DNA of 63,260 nt from Martinezella miluonensis (GTDB lineage: Bacteria; Pseudomonadota; Alphaproteobacteria; Rhizobiales; Rhizobiaceae). Made by a program: the position numbers and the translations under genes. Where the stretch lies: assembly GCF_900094545.1 (NCBI RefSeq), contig NZ_FMAH01000039.1:1-63260 (forward strand). The letters are read 5' to 3'. Positions 35,323 to 44,534 of the stretch are shown in pieces. The notes under the pieces are model-generated. The model worked only from the letters and a program-made list of their open reading frames with translations. It made no database searches and was not told where the DNA came from. Each line of letters opens with the position of its first letter. The stretch's first letter is position 1.

Positions 35323-35437
35323 CTAGAGCGGATGATTTTAGATCTATTCGACCTAGAATCTGAATCCGGTCTAGCATCGGAAAAAGAGAGCATGATGTCG
35401 ACCGAAAACCGATCACACTTTTCGGCATCATGCTCTA
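35323..35437. repeat. RIME-related palindromic repeat inside the locus 2 operon, copy 4
   Basis: The block starts CTAGAGCGGATGATTTTAG and ends GGCATCATGCTCTA, with inner arms GAGCATGATGTCG and CGGCATCATGCTC. It is a different subtype from copies 1-3 but shares the CTAGAGC/GCTCTA ends typical of rhizobial RIME-type elements. It starts 18 bases after the binding-protein stop and ends about 50 before the first permease. Confidence 0.7.
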
Positions 35438-35487
35438 ATCGCCGCCCGCCTCTTACCCTCCATGACGAATGAAAGAAGGGGCCTGCC

Positions 35488-36372
35488 ATGTCCGGCACCT
35501 CGATGACTACTCGCGCCTGGTTTTTGATGTTGCCGCTGCTTGTGGTGATGGTCGCCGTCATCGGCTGGCCTCTCGTCGATACGGTCGGCCTTTCATTCAC
35601 GGATGCAAAGCTTGTGGGAACCGGCGGCAATTTCGTCGGCATCGACAATTACGCAAAGATGCTGACGAACTCCAACTTCCAACGGACTCTGATCACCACA
35701 GCCTGGTTCGCGATCGTCTCCGTTGCCGCCGAAATGATACTCGGCGTGCTTGCCGCACTGCTGCTGAACCAGGAGTTCAAGGGCCGCGGTGTGTTGCGCG
35801 CGCTGATGATCCTGCCTTGGGCGCTGCCGACCGTTGTCAATGCCACATTGTGGCGGCTGATCTACAATCCGGAATACGGTGCTCTCAACGCAGCCCTCAC
35901 CCAGCTCGGCCTGCTCGACGCCTACCGCTCCTGGCTCGGCGAACCGGGAACGGCGCTGACGGCGCTCATCGTCGCCGATTGCTGGAAGAATTTTCCGCTC
36001 GTCGCGCTGATCGCGCTTGCCGCGCTCCAGGCCGTGCCGCGCGACATCACCGCCGCATCGCTCGTGGACGGCGCGGGACCCTTCAAGCGTTTCCGCTTCG
36101 TGATCCTTCCCTATCTCGTGGGACCGCTGATGGTGGCGCTGGTGTTGCGTACCATCGAGGCCTTCAAGGTCTTCGACATCATCTGGGTCATGACGCGCGG
36201 CGGCCCGGCAAACAGCACGCGCACGCTGTCCATCCTCGTCTATCAGGAGGCCTTCTCCTTCCAGCGAGCGGGATCCGGCGCGTCGCTCGCCCTTATCGTC
36301 ACGCTCTTGGTCACGGTGCTCGCCGCCGCCTATGCCGCCCTTGTCCGCAAAACCACAGGGAGTGCAACCTGA
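35488..36372 (+). CDS. Sugar ABC transporter permease, MalF type (locus 2)
   Basis: This 294-residue permease has six helices. Its EAA loop is in ALQAVPRDITAASLVDGAGPFKRFRFVILPYLVGP. It opens MSGTSMTTRAWFLMLPLLVVMVAVIGWPLVDTVGLSFTD, standard for the family. Its final base is shared with the start of the next permease (TGATG), implying coupled translation. A large frame crossing both permeases in another phase is not a separate gene. Confidence 0.93.
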   Translation: MSGTSMTTRAWFLMLPLLVVMVAVIGWPLVDTVGLSFTDAKLVGTGGNFVGIDNYAKMLTNSNFQRTLITTAWFAIVSVAAEMILGVLAALLLNQEFKGRGVLRALMILPWALPTVVNATLWRLIYNPEYGALNAALTQLGLLDAYRSWLGEPGTALTALIVADCWKNFPLVALIALAALQAVPRDITAASLVDGAGPFKRFRFVILPYLVGPLMVALVLRTIEAFKVFDIIWVMTRGGPANSTRTLSILVYQEAFSFQRAGSGASLALIVTLLVTVLAAAYAALVRKTTGSAT

Positions 36373-37217
36373 TGGAACGCAAGAGCCTGCTCTTTACCTG
36401 CTTCATCTATGTCTGCGCCATCCTGCTCGCCGTCATCATCCTGGCGCCGATCGCCTGGCTCTTCATCATGAGCATTTCGCCGGCTGCCGATCTTGCCGCC
36501 AAGCCTCTGCGCTGGTGGCCGCAGACGGCCGACTTCTCGCGCTACAAGGTGCTGCTGTCGACGCTGGAAAACAGCGAGGGCGCCGCCTTTACCTCGTCGC
36601 TGCGCAACAGCATCGAAGTGGCCGGCATGGCGACGATCGCCGCCATCGCCCTCGCCATCCCGGCCGGCTGGGCCGTGTCGCGCACGCCGTCCGTGGGATG
36701 GTCGCTCTCTATGGTCATCGCCACTTATATGCTGCCGCCGGTGGCGCTGGCCGTGCCGCTCTACATGGGCCTCGCCTATCTCGGCCTGCTCAACAATGTC
36801 TTCGGCCTGGCACTCGTCTACCTGACGATCCTGGCACCGTTTACGACCTGGCTGATGAAATCCGGCTTCGATTCCATCCCAAAGGAGATCGAGGCTGCGG
36901 CGATGATCGACGGTGCCGGGCTGTTCCAGACGCTGAAGATCATCACGCTGCCGCTTGCCATGCCGGTGATGGCGACCTCGGCGCTCTTCGCCTTCCTGCT
37001 TGCATGGGATGAATTCTTCTATGCGCTGCTCTTCACTTCCGACCAGCGCGCAAAGACCCTCACTGTCGCCATCGCCGATCTGGCCGGCGGCCGTGTCTCG
37101 GACTACGGACTGATCGCGACTGCCGGGGTGCTAGCCGCCCTGCCCCCGGTGCTGATCGGCCTTGTCATGCAACGCGCCCTGATCTCGGGCCTGACCAATG
37201 GCGGCGTCAAGGGATGA
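36372..37217 (+). CDS. Sugar ABC transporter permease, MalG type (locus 2)
   Basis: The ATG at 36372-36374 starts a 281-residue permease, MERKSLLFTCFIYVCAILLA, with EAA loop IPKEIEAAAMIDGAGLFQTLKIITLPLAMP and a MalG-like C-terminus QRALISGLTNGGVKG. The open frame extends far upstream (to 35469) but only because it reads the previous permease in the wrong phase; the internal ATG with the stop/start overlap is the real start. The SIS gene begins at its stop (ATGA). Confidence 0.92.
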   Translation: MERKSLLFTCFIYVCAILLAVIILAPIAWLFIMSISPAADLAAKPLRWWPQTADFSRYKVLLSTLENSEGAAFTSSLRNSIEVAGMATIAAIALAIPAGWAVSRTPSVGWSLSMVIATYMLPPVALAVPLYMGLAYLGLLNNVFGLALVYLTILAPFTTWLMKSGFDSIPKEIEAAAMIDGAGLFQTLKIITLPLAMPVMATSALFAFLLAWDEFFYALLFTSDQRAKTLTVAIADLAGGRVSDYGLIATAGVLAALPPVLIGLVMQRALISGLTNGGVKG

Positions 37218-38236
37218 ACATGACCAAAGAGAAAACACGCCCCGCCGGCCTTGCCGCCATCGACCGCGAAATGGCCCGCCAGCACACAGATGCAATTGCG
37301 TCCTTCGAGGCTGCAGCCGATATGGCCGCCAAGGCCGCCGCCTCGCTGAAGCGCACCGGCAGGCTGCTGCTGCTCGGCATGGGCGGCTCCCACGCCGTCA
37401 ACCGCGCCGTCGAGCCGCTCTATCGCGCTGCCGGCATCGATGCGATCGCGCTGCCGCTTTCCGAACAGCTCGGCCAGCCGCTGTCCCTGGAGGGACGCAC
37501 GATTTTCATGACCTCGCAGTCAGGCGAAAGCGCTGAAGTGCTGCGCTGGTTCAACGAGACGGGCGGCACGGCCGATACCTTCGGCCTGACGCTGGAGGGC
37601 ACTTCTTTTCTTGCCAGGACCGCTCCCTCGCTCGTCGGCGCCGGCGGCACCGAGCTTGCCTTTGCCGCAACCCGCAGCCTCACCGTCAGCTTCGCGCTGC
37701 ATCTTGCGATCTTCGCGGCTCTCGGGCAGGAGCCGGCCCGCGCCCTGGCGGTGCTTCGTGCGCCTGAGACACCCGATATCGAGCCGGCTCTCTCGGCTCT
37801 CGCCGATGTCGCGACAGTCGTCACGTCAGGCCGCCGGCTGCAGGGCGCCGCCGAGGCACTGGCACTCGGCCTTACCGAACTTTCCCGCCGCCCCTGCTTC
37901 TCGCTCGAAGGTGGTCAGTTGCGCCATGGTCCGATGGAAATGCTGGGACCCTCGGTCGGTGTGGTGCTGTTCCGCGGCAATGACGCGACGGCCGACCTCG
38001 TGACGGCCATGGCCGTTTCCGCCGTCGAGACGGGTGCGCCTGTGATCATCTTCGATGGTTCCGAAGAGGAAGCGGTTCCCGGCTGCGTCACACTGCGTTT
38101 CAAGCCGGAAACCGGTCTTGCTGCCATCTTCCAGATGCTGCCCGTGGCACAATCGCTGATGATCGCCTTCGCCGATGAGCGGGTGGAAAATGCCGGCACG
38201 CCGGTGCGCTCCACCAAGATCACCAGGAGCGAATGA
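37214..38236 (+). CDS. SIS-domain sugar isomerase/deglycase-like protein
   Basis: This 340-residue protein is built of two SIS (sugar isomerase) domains. The first has LLLLGMGGSHAVNRAVEPLY and the phosphosugar loop MTSQSGESAEVLRWF. The second has RLQGAAEALALGLTELSRRP and GGQLRHGPMEMLGP. This is the layout of GlmS C-terminal domains, AgaS and the deglycases FrlB/FraB, which split 6-phosphofructosamines into glucose-6-phosphate and an amino acid. It overlaps the upstream permease stop by four bases and is directly followed by a PfkB kinase, as in frl/fra systems. Amadori deglycase or aminosugar isomerase are the main options; the choice is inference. Confidence 0.85.
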   Translation: MNMTKEKTRPAGLAAIDREMARQHTDAIASFEAAADMAAKAAASLKRTGRLLLLGMGGSHAVNRAVEPLYRAAGIDAIALPLSEQLGQPLSLEGRTIFMTSQSGESAEVLRWFNETGGTADTFGLTLEGTSFLARTAPSLVGAGGTELAFAATRSLTVSFALHLAIFAALGQEPARALAVLRAPETPDIEPALSALADVATVVTSGRRLQGAAEALALGLTELSRRPCFSLEGGQLRHGPMEMLGPSVGVVLFRGNDATADLVTAMAVSAVETGAPVIIFDGSEEEAVPGCVTLRFKPETGLAAIFQMLPVAQSLMIAFADERVENAGTPVRSTKITRSE

Positions 38237-39166
38237 ATGAGGCCGCTTGCAGTCATCGGCAACGTCAATGTCGACCTGATCCTCGGGCCGGCCGCACCAT
38301 GGCCTAAGGCCGGCACCGAGATCATCGTCGACCATGACGAGCTGCGCGTCGGCGGCCAGGCGGGCAATAGCGCGCTCACCTGGGAAGGTCTCGGCGTCGA
38401 TTACGAAATCGCCGCCAATGTCGGCAGCGACCAGTTCGGACGCTGGCTCACCGAGGCATTCGGCGCCCGCAGCAGCAAGTGGCCGGTGCGTCCAGAGGGC
38501 ACGACGCTCTCGGTCGGTATCACCCATCCCGATGGCGAGCGCACCTTCTTCACCACGCGCGGCCACCTGCCGCGGTTCAACTTCGCCGACGTTCTTGCTG
38601 TGCTTGACGGCAATAACCTCGCAGGCGGCTATGCACTGCTCTGCGGCGCCTTCCTGACCGACGATCTCACGCGGGATTACGATGCCCTATTCGACTGGAC
38701 CGACAAGCATCGGATTACGGTTGCTCTCGATACCGGCTGGCCGCTCGATGGCTGGACTGAGGCGAATTGCGATGCCGTCAGGCACTGGCTTTCCCGCTGT
38801 GGTATCGCGCTCATCAACGAGGTCGAAACGACGACGCTTGCCGGCAAGGGCGATCCTGCCGAAGCGGCTCGCGCGCTCCACGCGCTGATGCCAGCTGGTG
38901 CCATCTTTGTCGTCAAGCGCGGTCCGGATGGAGCAATCGCCATCGACGCCGACGGCAAGCTCGTTTCGGTCGCAGCGCCACGCGTCACGGTCGTCGATAC
39001 GATCGGTGCCGGCGATGTCTTCAATGCCGGCTTCCTGGCTGCCCTTGCCCGCGGCGAGCCGCTTGCCACCTGCCTTTCGGCCGGGACTGCGGTCGCCTCC
39101 CGCGCCATTTCCACTCTGCCGCGCAGCTACGGCCCGGCCAAAGCATCCGAGGAGGCCGTTCGATGA
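38237..39166 (+). CDS. PfkB-family carbohydrate kinase
   Basis: This 309-residue ribokinase-like protein has the N-terminal signature VGGQAGNSALTWEGLG and the C-terminal signature VVDTIGAGDVFNAGFLAAL with the catalytic aspartate in GAGD. It probably phosphorylates the sugar taken up by locus 2 to give the substrate of the SIS enzyme. FrlD (fructoselysine kinase) and FraD (fructose-asparagine kinase) are PfkB members with the same partnership. The start directly follows the SIS stop, and the stop overlaps the ATPase start (ATGA at 39163-39166). Confidence 0.92.
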   Translation: MRPLAVIGNVNVDLILGPAAPWPKAGTEIIVDHDELRVGGQAGNSALTWEGLGVDYEIAANVGSDQFGRWLTEAFGARSSKWPVRPEGTTLSVGITHPDGERTFFTTRGHLPRFNFADVLAVLDGNNLAGGYALLCGAFLTDDLTRDYDALFDWTDKHRITVALDTGWPLDGWTEANCDAVRHWLSRCGIALINEVETTTLAGKGDPAEAARALHALMPAGAIFVVKRGPDGAIAIDADGKLVSVAAPRVTVVDTIGAGDVFNAGFLAALARGEPLATCLSAGTAVASRAISTLPRSYGPAKASEEAVR

Positions 39167-40227
39167 GCGCGCTCGAAATCCAGAACATCCGCAAGAGCTA
39201 CAGCGCAGTAGAGACGCTGAAGGGCATCGACATCTCGCTCGAAAGCGGCGAGTTCCTGGTGCTGCTGGGTTCGTCGGGCTGCGGCAAGTCCACGCTCTTG
39301 AACATCATCGCCGGGCTTGCCGAGGCAACCAGCGGCGATATCCGCATCGGCGATCGCTCCGTGCTCGGCGTGCATCCCAAGGACCGCGACATCGCCATGG
39401 TGTTCCAGTCCTATGCGCTCTATCCAAACCTCTCGGTCCATCGCAACATCGGCTTCGGCCTCGAGATGCGCAAAGTGCCCAAGGCCGAGCGGGACAAGGC
39501 GGTGCACGAAGCGGCAAAGCTGCTGCAGATCGAAGCGCTGCTGGAGCGCAAGCCGAGCCAGCTCTCCGGCGGTCAGCGCCAGCGCGTGGCGATCGGCCGG
39601 GCGCTCGTGCGCAAGCCGGAGGTCTTCCTGTTCGACGAGCCGCTGTCCAACCTAGACGCCAAGCTACGCATGGAGATGCGCACCGAGCTGAAGCGCCTTC
39701 ACCAGATGCTGAAGACCACCGTCGTCTACGTAACCCACGACCAGATCGAGGCAATGACACTCGCAACCCGCATTGCCGTGATGCGGGACGGCCGGATCGA
39801 GCAGCTCGGCACGCCAGACGAGATCTACAATCATCCGGCAACACTCTATGTCGCGACCTTCGTCGGCGCGCCGCCGATGAATCTGCTGAACGCCACCGCC
39901 GATCAGGGTGCCCTGCGTATCGATGGAACATCGATTGCGCTGCCCATCCCCGCGACGAAGGCCGAGATCAAACAGGGGCAGGAACTGATTGTCGGCATCC
40001 GGCCGGAAACGATGCGTCTGGACGACCAGGGCAAGCTCGAGGCCATTTGCGAAGTGGCGGAACTGACCGGTCCGGAACTGATCGTGACAGCGCAAGCGGG
40101 TTCGCAGCGGCTGATGGCTTGCCTGCCCCCGCGCACGGCGATAGCCACAGGACAGACGCTGAAGCTCGGCTTCGACGCCAATGCGCTGCATCTCTTCGAT
40201 CGCGCCGCCGGCCGGCGTTGCGAATGA
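39163..40227 (+). CDS. Sugar ABC transporter ATP-binding protein, UgpC/MalK type (locus 2)
   Basis: This 354-residue ATPase has Walker A GSSGCGKST, signature LSGGQRQRVAIGRA, Walker B FLFDEPLSNLDA and the switch histidine in YVTHDQIEAMTLAT, with a MalK-type regulatory C-terminal domain (VGIRPETMRL). The ATG at 39163 overlaps the pfkB stop; the frame is open much further upstream but only in the wrong phase of pfkB. It closes the locus 2 operon, an unusual place for the ATPase, which in locus 1 follows the permeases directly. Confidence 0.94.
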   Translation: MSALEIQNIRKSYSAVETLKGIDISLESGEFLVLLGSSGCGKSTLLNIIAGLAEATSGDIRIGDRSVLGVHPKDRDIAMVFQSYALYPNLSVHRNIGFGLEMRKVPKAERDKAVHEAAKLLQIEALLERKPSQLSGGQRQRVAIGRALVRKPEVFLFDEPLSNLDAKLRMEMRTELKRLHQMLKTTVVYVTHDQIEAMTLATRIAVMRDGRIEQLGTPDEIYNHPATLYVATFVGAPPMNLLNATADQGALRIDGTSIALPIPATKAEIKQGQELIVGIRPETMRLDDQGKLEAICEVAELTGPELIVTAQAGSQRLMACLPPRTAIATGQTLKLGFDANALHLFDRAAGRRCE

Positions 40228-40257
40228 GCCTACAGTGCGTCAAGGATGATCGTCCAT

Positions 40258-40896
40258 TCAACGGCTCAAAGCATCGGACTGGCGGCGCGATGTGCCGTTT
40301 GCAATTCGGCGTTCGCGCATCTCGTTCGGCCAACTCGGCGCACGCGTTATCCGGTAGACCGAAGCCGGCGGCAGGTTGAAGAGGGTTCCTCCTATTCTCT
40401 CCGACTGCAGGCCGAGGAAATTCAGGACACTTTTCGACACCGGACAGCGAGGGCCATAGGTGAACTGATAAAAAGCACCCGTCGGCCCGAGGCAGCGAAA
40501 TGCGCCTTGCATGATCTTCACGACCACGCCCGTCGGCATGGACAACACGCCGAGACCGCTCAGGACGGCGCCGGCGCTATCCTCCCGCATGTCGGCGGAT
40601 GCGGAAAGATCGGCGGCGTTCATCTGCAGCACACGGGCCGAGGGAAAGCGGTGCTTCAGCAGCACGGCAAAGTCCGGATTGAGCTCGACCAGGGTCAGAT
40701 TGTGTTCCGCCACGCCGCGATTGCGCAACGCATTGGTGAACACGCCGGTGCCGGGACCGAGCTCGATCACCGGTCCGGTCGCAGGTGTAATCTCGCTGGT
40801 CATCAGTCTTGCAAGAGCACGGCCCGAGGGCGCAACGGCTGCCGTGCGAAGAGGCGCCATGGCCCATTGGCGCAGGAAAAACAGGCTATCTTTCAT
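40258..40896 (-). CDS. Class I SAM-dependent methyltransferase, phospholipid N-methyltransferase (PmtA)-like
   Basis: This 212-residue methyltransferase has the SAM-binding motif I VIELGPGTGVFTNAL, the acidic loop LTLVELNPDF and the N-terminal segment APLRTAAVAPSGRALARLM typical of PmtA-like phospholipid N-methyltransferases. PmtA turns phosphatidylethanolamine into phosphatidylcholine, important in rhizobia for symbiosis. Rhizobia often have several paralogues, so which lipid (or quinone/rRNA) this one methylates is not certain. It is divergent from the first two-component system across about 150 bases. Confidence 0.8.
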   Translation of the reverse strand: MKDSLFFLRQWAMAPLRTAAVAPSGRALARLMTSEITPATGPVIELGPGTGVFTNALRNRGVAEHNLTLVELNPDFAVLLKHRFPSARVLQMNAADLSASADMREDSAGAVLSGLGVLSMPTGVVVKIMQGAFRCLGPTGAFYQFTYGPRCPVSKSVLNFLGLQSERIGGTLFNLPPASVYRITRAPSWPNEMRERRIANGTSRRQSDALSR

Positions 40897-41043
40897 AATA
40901 TCGGTTCATCCCTTGTCGGTTGATTGTTTCCCACAAGGCTATGGGCGGATCGTCTGACGCCTGCATTGCTTCGAAACGTCATGTTGTCGCAATGTGGCGC
41001 GGGCAGGAAGCGCTCCGGAACATACGGCGAAGGGACATGATCG

Positions 41044-41718
41044 ATGCGGCTCCTTGTGGTGGAAGACGAGCCGGAAATGGCGGGGGCCCTGCAGTCGGCG
41101 CTGCGGCGGCACGACATGATCGCCGATCATGCCGACAGTCTCGCAACCGCCAAGGAGATGATCCTGGCGGGCTCCTATGATGCGATCATCCTCGACCGCG
41201 GCCTTCCGGACGGCGACGGGCTGTCGTTGATCCCGAAAATAAGACAGCACAGGGCGAGCATTCCGGTGATCGTGCTAACGGCACGCGGGCGGCTTGCCGA
41301 GCGCATCACCGGCCTTGACAGCGGAGCCGACGATTATCTGGCCAAGCCTTTCGCTTTCGAGGAGCTCCTTGCGCGGCTGCGCGCCGTAATGCGCCGGCCC
41401 GATCATATCAGCCCGATGTCCGTCAAGCTCGGCCGCCTCTCTCTCGATCTGGATCATCGCGAGGCAAGGGTGGAAGACATGCGCTTCGATCTGCCGAGGC
41501 GCGAGCTTCTCGTGCTCGAAGCGCTGATGCGGCGCGCCGGCCGGATGGTGCCACGCGAAATCCTGATGGAATCGGTCTTTGGCATGAGCGACGAGGTTCA
41601 ATCCAATACGCTCGACAGCCATATCTCGCGGCTGCGGCGCAAGCTTGCCGATGCGGATGCGGGCGTCACCATCAACGGCGTGCGCGGCGTCGGCTACATG
41701 CTGATGGAGCAGATATGA
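41044..41718 (+). CDS. OmpR-family response regulator (two-component system A)
   Basis: The receiver domain of this 224-residue regulator has the acidic pocket VVEDEP, phospho-acceptor D51 in IILDRGLPDGDG, T79 and K100 in DYLAKPF. The C-terminal winged helix (RRELLVLEALMRRAGRMVPRE, SNTLDSHISRLRRKL, GVRGVGYML) binds DNA. It overlaps the sensor kinase gene by four bases. It resembles the second regulator at 44535 over its full length, so the two systems look like duplicates. Target genes are probably the adjacent transporters. Confidence 0.94.
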   Translation: MRLLVVEDEPEMAGALQSALRRHDMIADHADSLATAKEMILAGSYDAIILDRGLPDGDGLSLIPKIRQHRASIPVIVLTARGRLAERITGLDSGADDYLAKPFAFEELLARLRAVMRRPDHISPMSVKLGRLSLDLDHREARVEDMRFDLPRRELLVLEALMRRAGRMVPREILMESVFGMSDEVQSNTLDSHISRLRRKLADADAGVTINGVRGVGYMLMEQI

Positions 41719-43094
41719 AGGAGGCGACCGGCCGCTCGCTCAAATGGCAACTGGTCCGGCGATTGCTCATCCTCCAGAGCCTGATCCTCTTTCTCGTTCT
41801 CGGAATCATGTTTTTCAGAGGCGATCTCTTCGCTTTCCGCTCGATGGATCGAACCATAGAAGCCCTCCGCTATGCCGTTCAGCGCGATGCCTCCGGTGCG
41901 TTGCAGCTTCGCGATACGCCGGAGCTAATGGCGCTGAGATCAGCCGAGCCCGCTCTCTGGTTCGTCATACGCGATACCCAGGGGATGCAGATCTCCGAAG
42001 GGCCTGTGCCCGCGATCTTCAACCGCATCAGCGACGTGCTGCCGGGCATCGGCCAGGCCCGCTTCGGATCGACGGTCGACCGCGCCGCCATGGACCGGCC
42101 GGAGGCGCGCATGCGAACGGTCTACACCCCGGCGGGCGAGATGCAGATCCTGACGGGAACGGAAGGCAGGGCACCGCCGACGATCGTGGCGCTCGGGCTT
42201 CTGCTCGTGTTCCTCAAGATCGGTCTGCCGATCATGATCGTCATTGTCCTTGGCATCCTGGTCGCGACACCCCTCGTCGTGCGCGGCGCGGTGGCCGGCA
42301 TCGCGAAAGCGGAGGAACAGGCCGCTCTCATCGATATCGGCCAACGCGGCGTCCGGCTGGAAACCGCAGGCACGCCACCCGAGATCGCATCGCTCATTCG
42401 CGCCGTCAATGAAGCCCTTAGCCGGCTGGACGACGGCTACGAACGGCATCAGCAGTTCCTCGCGGATGCCGCGCACGAGCTCAGGACTCCGATCGCCATT
42501 CTCGGCATTCGCATCGCCGCGCTGCCGCCCATACCTGAGCGCTTGCAACTGATTACCGATGTGGCGCGGCTGACGACCTTGACCGAGCAATTGCTGGATA
42601 TCGAGCGGCTTGGTCGGGACATTGCCGATTTCAAACCTGTCTCGCTGCTGGACCTCGGCAAGCGCGTGGTGAGCGACATGGCGCCGCTCGCCTTTCCGGC
42701 CGGCTACGCGCTTGACCTGATCCATCATGGACCCGACAGCCTTGTTCAAGGCGACGAGGCGGCACTTGGGCGGGCGCTGGCAAGCCTTATCCAGAACGCC
42801 ATCGATCACGGCGGCGGCCGCGGGACGATCAATGTTCACATCGCCCCCGGCATCATGGAAGTGTGCGACGATGGCCCCGGCATTCCGGCGGTGGAACGCG
42901 ACCGCATCTTTGAACCCTTCTACCGGTTGAAGCCACGCTCGCGCGGAACGGGCCTGGGACTTCATCTCGTCAGGCAGATCGCTGAGCTGCATGGCGGCAA
43001 CGTCAAAGCCGGCGCCAGCCGGACGGGCGGCGCGCGATTGACCATAAATCTGGCTTCGGCCGGCCTTACGATTTCGCCGGCGACGGCCAGCTAG
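41715..43094 (+). CDS. Sensor histidine kinase (two-component system A)
   Basis: This 459-residue membrane kinase has two helices (about residues 15-34 and 160-186) bounding a periplasmic domain of about 125 residues. A HAMP-like linker follows, then the H box DAAHELRTPIAIL (H254), the N box IQNAIDHGGG, G1 DDGPGIPAVERDRIFEPF and G2 GTGLGLHLV. It autophosphorylates and passes phosphate to the regulator encoded just upstream. The periplasmic part has no recognised ligand fold by eye. Organisation and size match the kinase of system B. Confidence 0.93.
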   Translation: MKEATGRSLKWQLVRRLLILQSLILFLVLGIMFFRGDLFAFRSMDRTIEALRYAVQRDASGALQLRDTPELMALRSAEPALWFVIRDTQGMQISEGPVPAIFNRISDVLPGIGQARFGSTVDRAAMDRPEARMRTVYTPAGEMQILTGTEGRAPPTIVALGLLLVFLKIGLPIMIVIVLGILVATPLVVRGAVAGIAKAEEQAALIDIGQRGVRLETAGTPPEIASLIRAVNEALSRLDDGYERHQQFLADAAHELRTPIAILGIRIAALPPIPERLQLITDVARLTTLTEQLLDIERLGRDIADFKPVSLLDLGKRVVSDMAPLAFPAGYALDLIHHGPDSLVQGDEAALGRALASLIQNAIDHGGGRGTINVHIAPGIMEVCDDGPGIPAVERDRIFEPFYRLKPRSRGTGLGLHLVRQIAELHGGNVKAGASRTGGARLTINLASAGLTISPATAS

Positions 43095-43216
43095 CCCCGC
43101 TTATCCCCAGCCCTCTTCTGCAATCTCCGGCTATCCCGGATAATTTCGATGTCCGTAATGTTACCGCAAGGCAGCGCACCGAACCTGATGAACGAAACGA
43201 TCATCGGGAAAGAACC

Positions 43217-44419
43217 GTGCTTCAACGACTTCAACGCAATGCACGATGGCCTTTCGTCGGGCTGCAGCTCAGCAACGTGGCTCTAAATTTCAGCCATGCC
43301 TTCTCGACGGTGCTCTATCCCTGGATCATGTACGACCTGACCGGCAGCGTGGTATTCATGGCGCTGATGGTGTTCATCAACGGCATCGTGCTTCTGGTCG
43401 GCATGGTCTTCGGCGGCTATGTGGCCGAGCTGCTCGGTGTCCGCTATACGGCGCTCATCTCCGCCAAAGTTGGAGCGCTGACGTCATTGCTCATTGCCGC
43501 ACTCTATACCGCCGATTCCCTCAGCCCGGGTATACTCATCCTTTTTGGCCTTCTGAGCACAATGCTCGATGGCCCGGCGACGGTTGCCACCGAGGCGAAA
43601 GTTCCGGAAATCGCCCGGCTTTCGGGGCTGTCGCTCACGGATGCCAATTCCATCGACGATACGATCGACGGTTTTGTCCTTCTTACGGCTTCGGCCGCCA
43701 GCGCCTTCATCGTTGCCACCATAGGCTCGAAGGACGCTGCCTGGTGGATCGCGATCTGCAACTTTGCCGCCATGACGCTGCTGTCCCTCAGCCTGCCGAA
43801 ATTCCGGCTGCGGCCGGCACCGCGATTCCAGGATATCATCGTTGCGGTCAGGCAGTTTCGCGGTTCGGCCGTCTCGTTGCCGCTTGCCCTCTGCGCCAGC
43901 GCAGCGCTCGGCTTTTTCATGACGCTGCAGATTTTCCTCGTACCGGCCGCCTTGCGGCTGCAGGGCGTATCCGTGGCCTGGCTCGGCATTTTTCTCGCAG
44001 CATCGGCGACGGGCACGATCATGATGAACCTGTATCTGGCCTCCCGTCCGAGCGCGCTCCTGCCATCTTCCATTGTTGCCAGAGCTTTTCTCGGACTGGC
44101 GCTCGCAACGGGGCTGATGTGGGTCGAGGTCTCGCCATTGACCATGATGCTCGCCGGTCTTGTTGCAGGATTGGCGAATGGCTGGCTTTCGCCCGCCTTC
44201 GTCGCGGTCCTTCAAGTCAAAACGTCTCGCGGCAGCCGGCCCTATGTCATGGGACTTTCCTATTCCGTCATTCTGTTGTTTCTGCCGCTCGAATACATGC
44301 TGACCGGCGCCTCGATCGGCCTCACCTCATTTCGCACGACCTGTACCCTTCTGGTGTTCCTGCTATCGCTAGCGGCCGCGGTCAGCTCGGCATGGCTGGA
44401 AGCCATCGAGAACGATTAG
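43217..44419 (+). CDS. MFS transporter
   Basis: This 400-residue permease has about twelve membrane segments and an MFS-type opening (QLSNVALNFSHAFSTVLYPWIMYDLTGS). It resembles the group of drug or macrolide exporters (MFS_3/enterobactin exporter type), with VGMVFGGYVAELLGVRYT between helices 2 and 3. The GTG at 43217 is used, preceded by GGGAAAG; no in-frame ATG lies close by. It sits between two-component systems A and B on the same strand, about 120 bases from each, and is probably regulated by one or both. Confidence 0.87.
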   Translation: MLQRLQRNARWPFVGLQLSNVALNFSHAFSTVLYPWIMYDLTGSVVFMALMVFINGIVLLVGMVFGGYVAELLGVRYTALISAKVGALTSLLIAALYTADSLSPGILILFGLLSTMLDGPATVATEAKVPEIARLSGLSLTDANSIDDTIDGFVLLTASAASAFIVATIGSKDAAWWIAICNFAAMTLLSLSLPKFRLRPAPRFQDIIVAVRQFRGSAVSLPLALCASAALGFFMTLQIFLVPAALRLQGVSVAWLGIFLAASATGTIMMNLYLASRPSALLPSSIVARAFLGLALATGLMWVEVSPLTMMLAGLVAGLANGWLSPAFVAVLQVKTSRGSRPYVMGLSYSVILLFLPLEYMLTGASIGLTSFRTTCTLLVFLLSLAAAVSSAWLEAIEND

Positions 44420-44534
44420 CCGGGACAGACCCGCATACAGCCGACAATGCGAGAGACACCCATTGCGCGCAATGATGCCGTAATGTTGATCGCTATGTCT
44501 TGAACAACACCATTTCGTTTCAAGGAGGGAAAGA

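Noticed and set aside
38898..40379. 493-residue plus-strand frame over the pfkB/ATPase junction
   Set aside because: Out of phase with two genes that carry complete motif sets; arginine-rich low-complexity translation.
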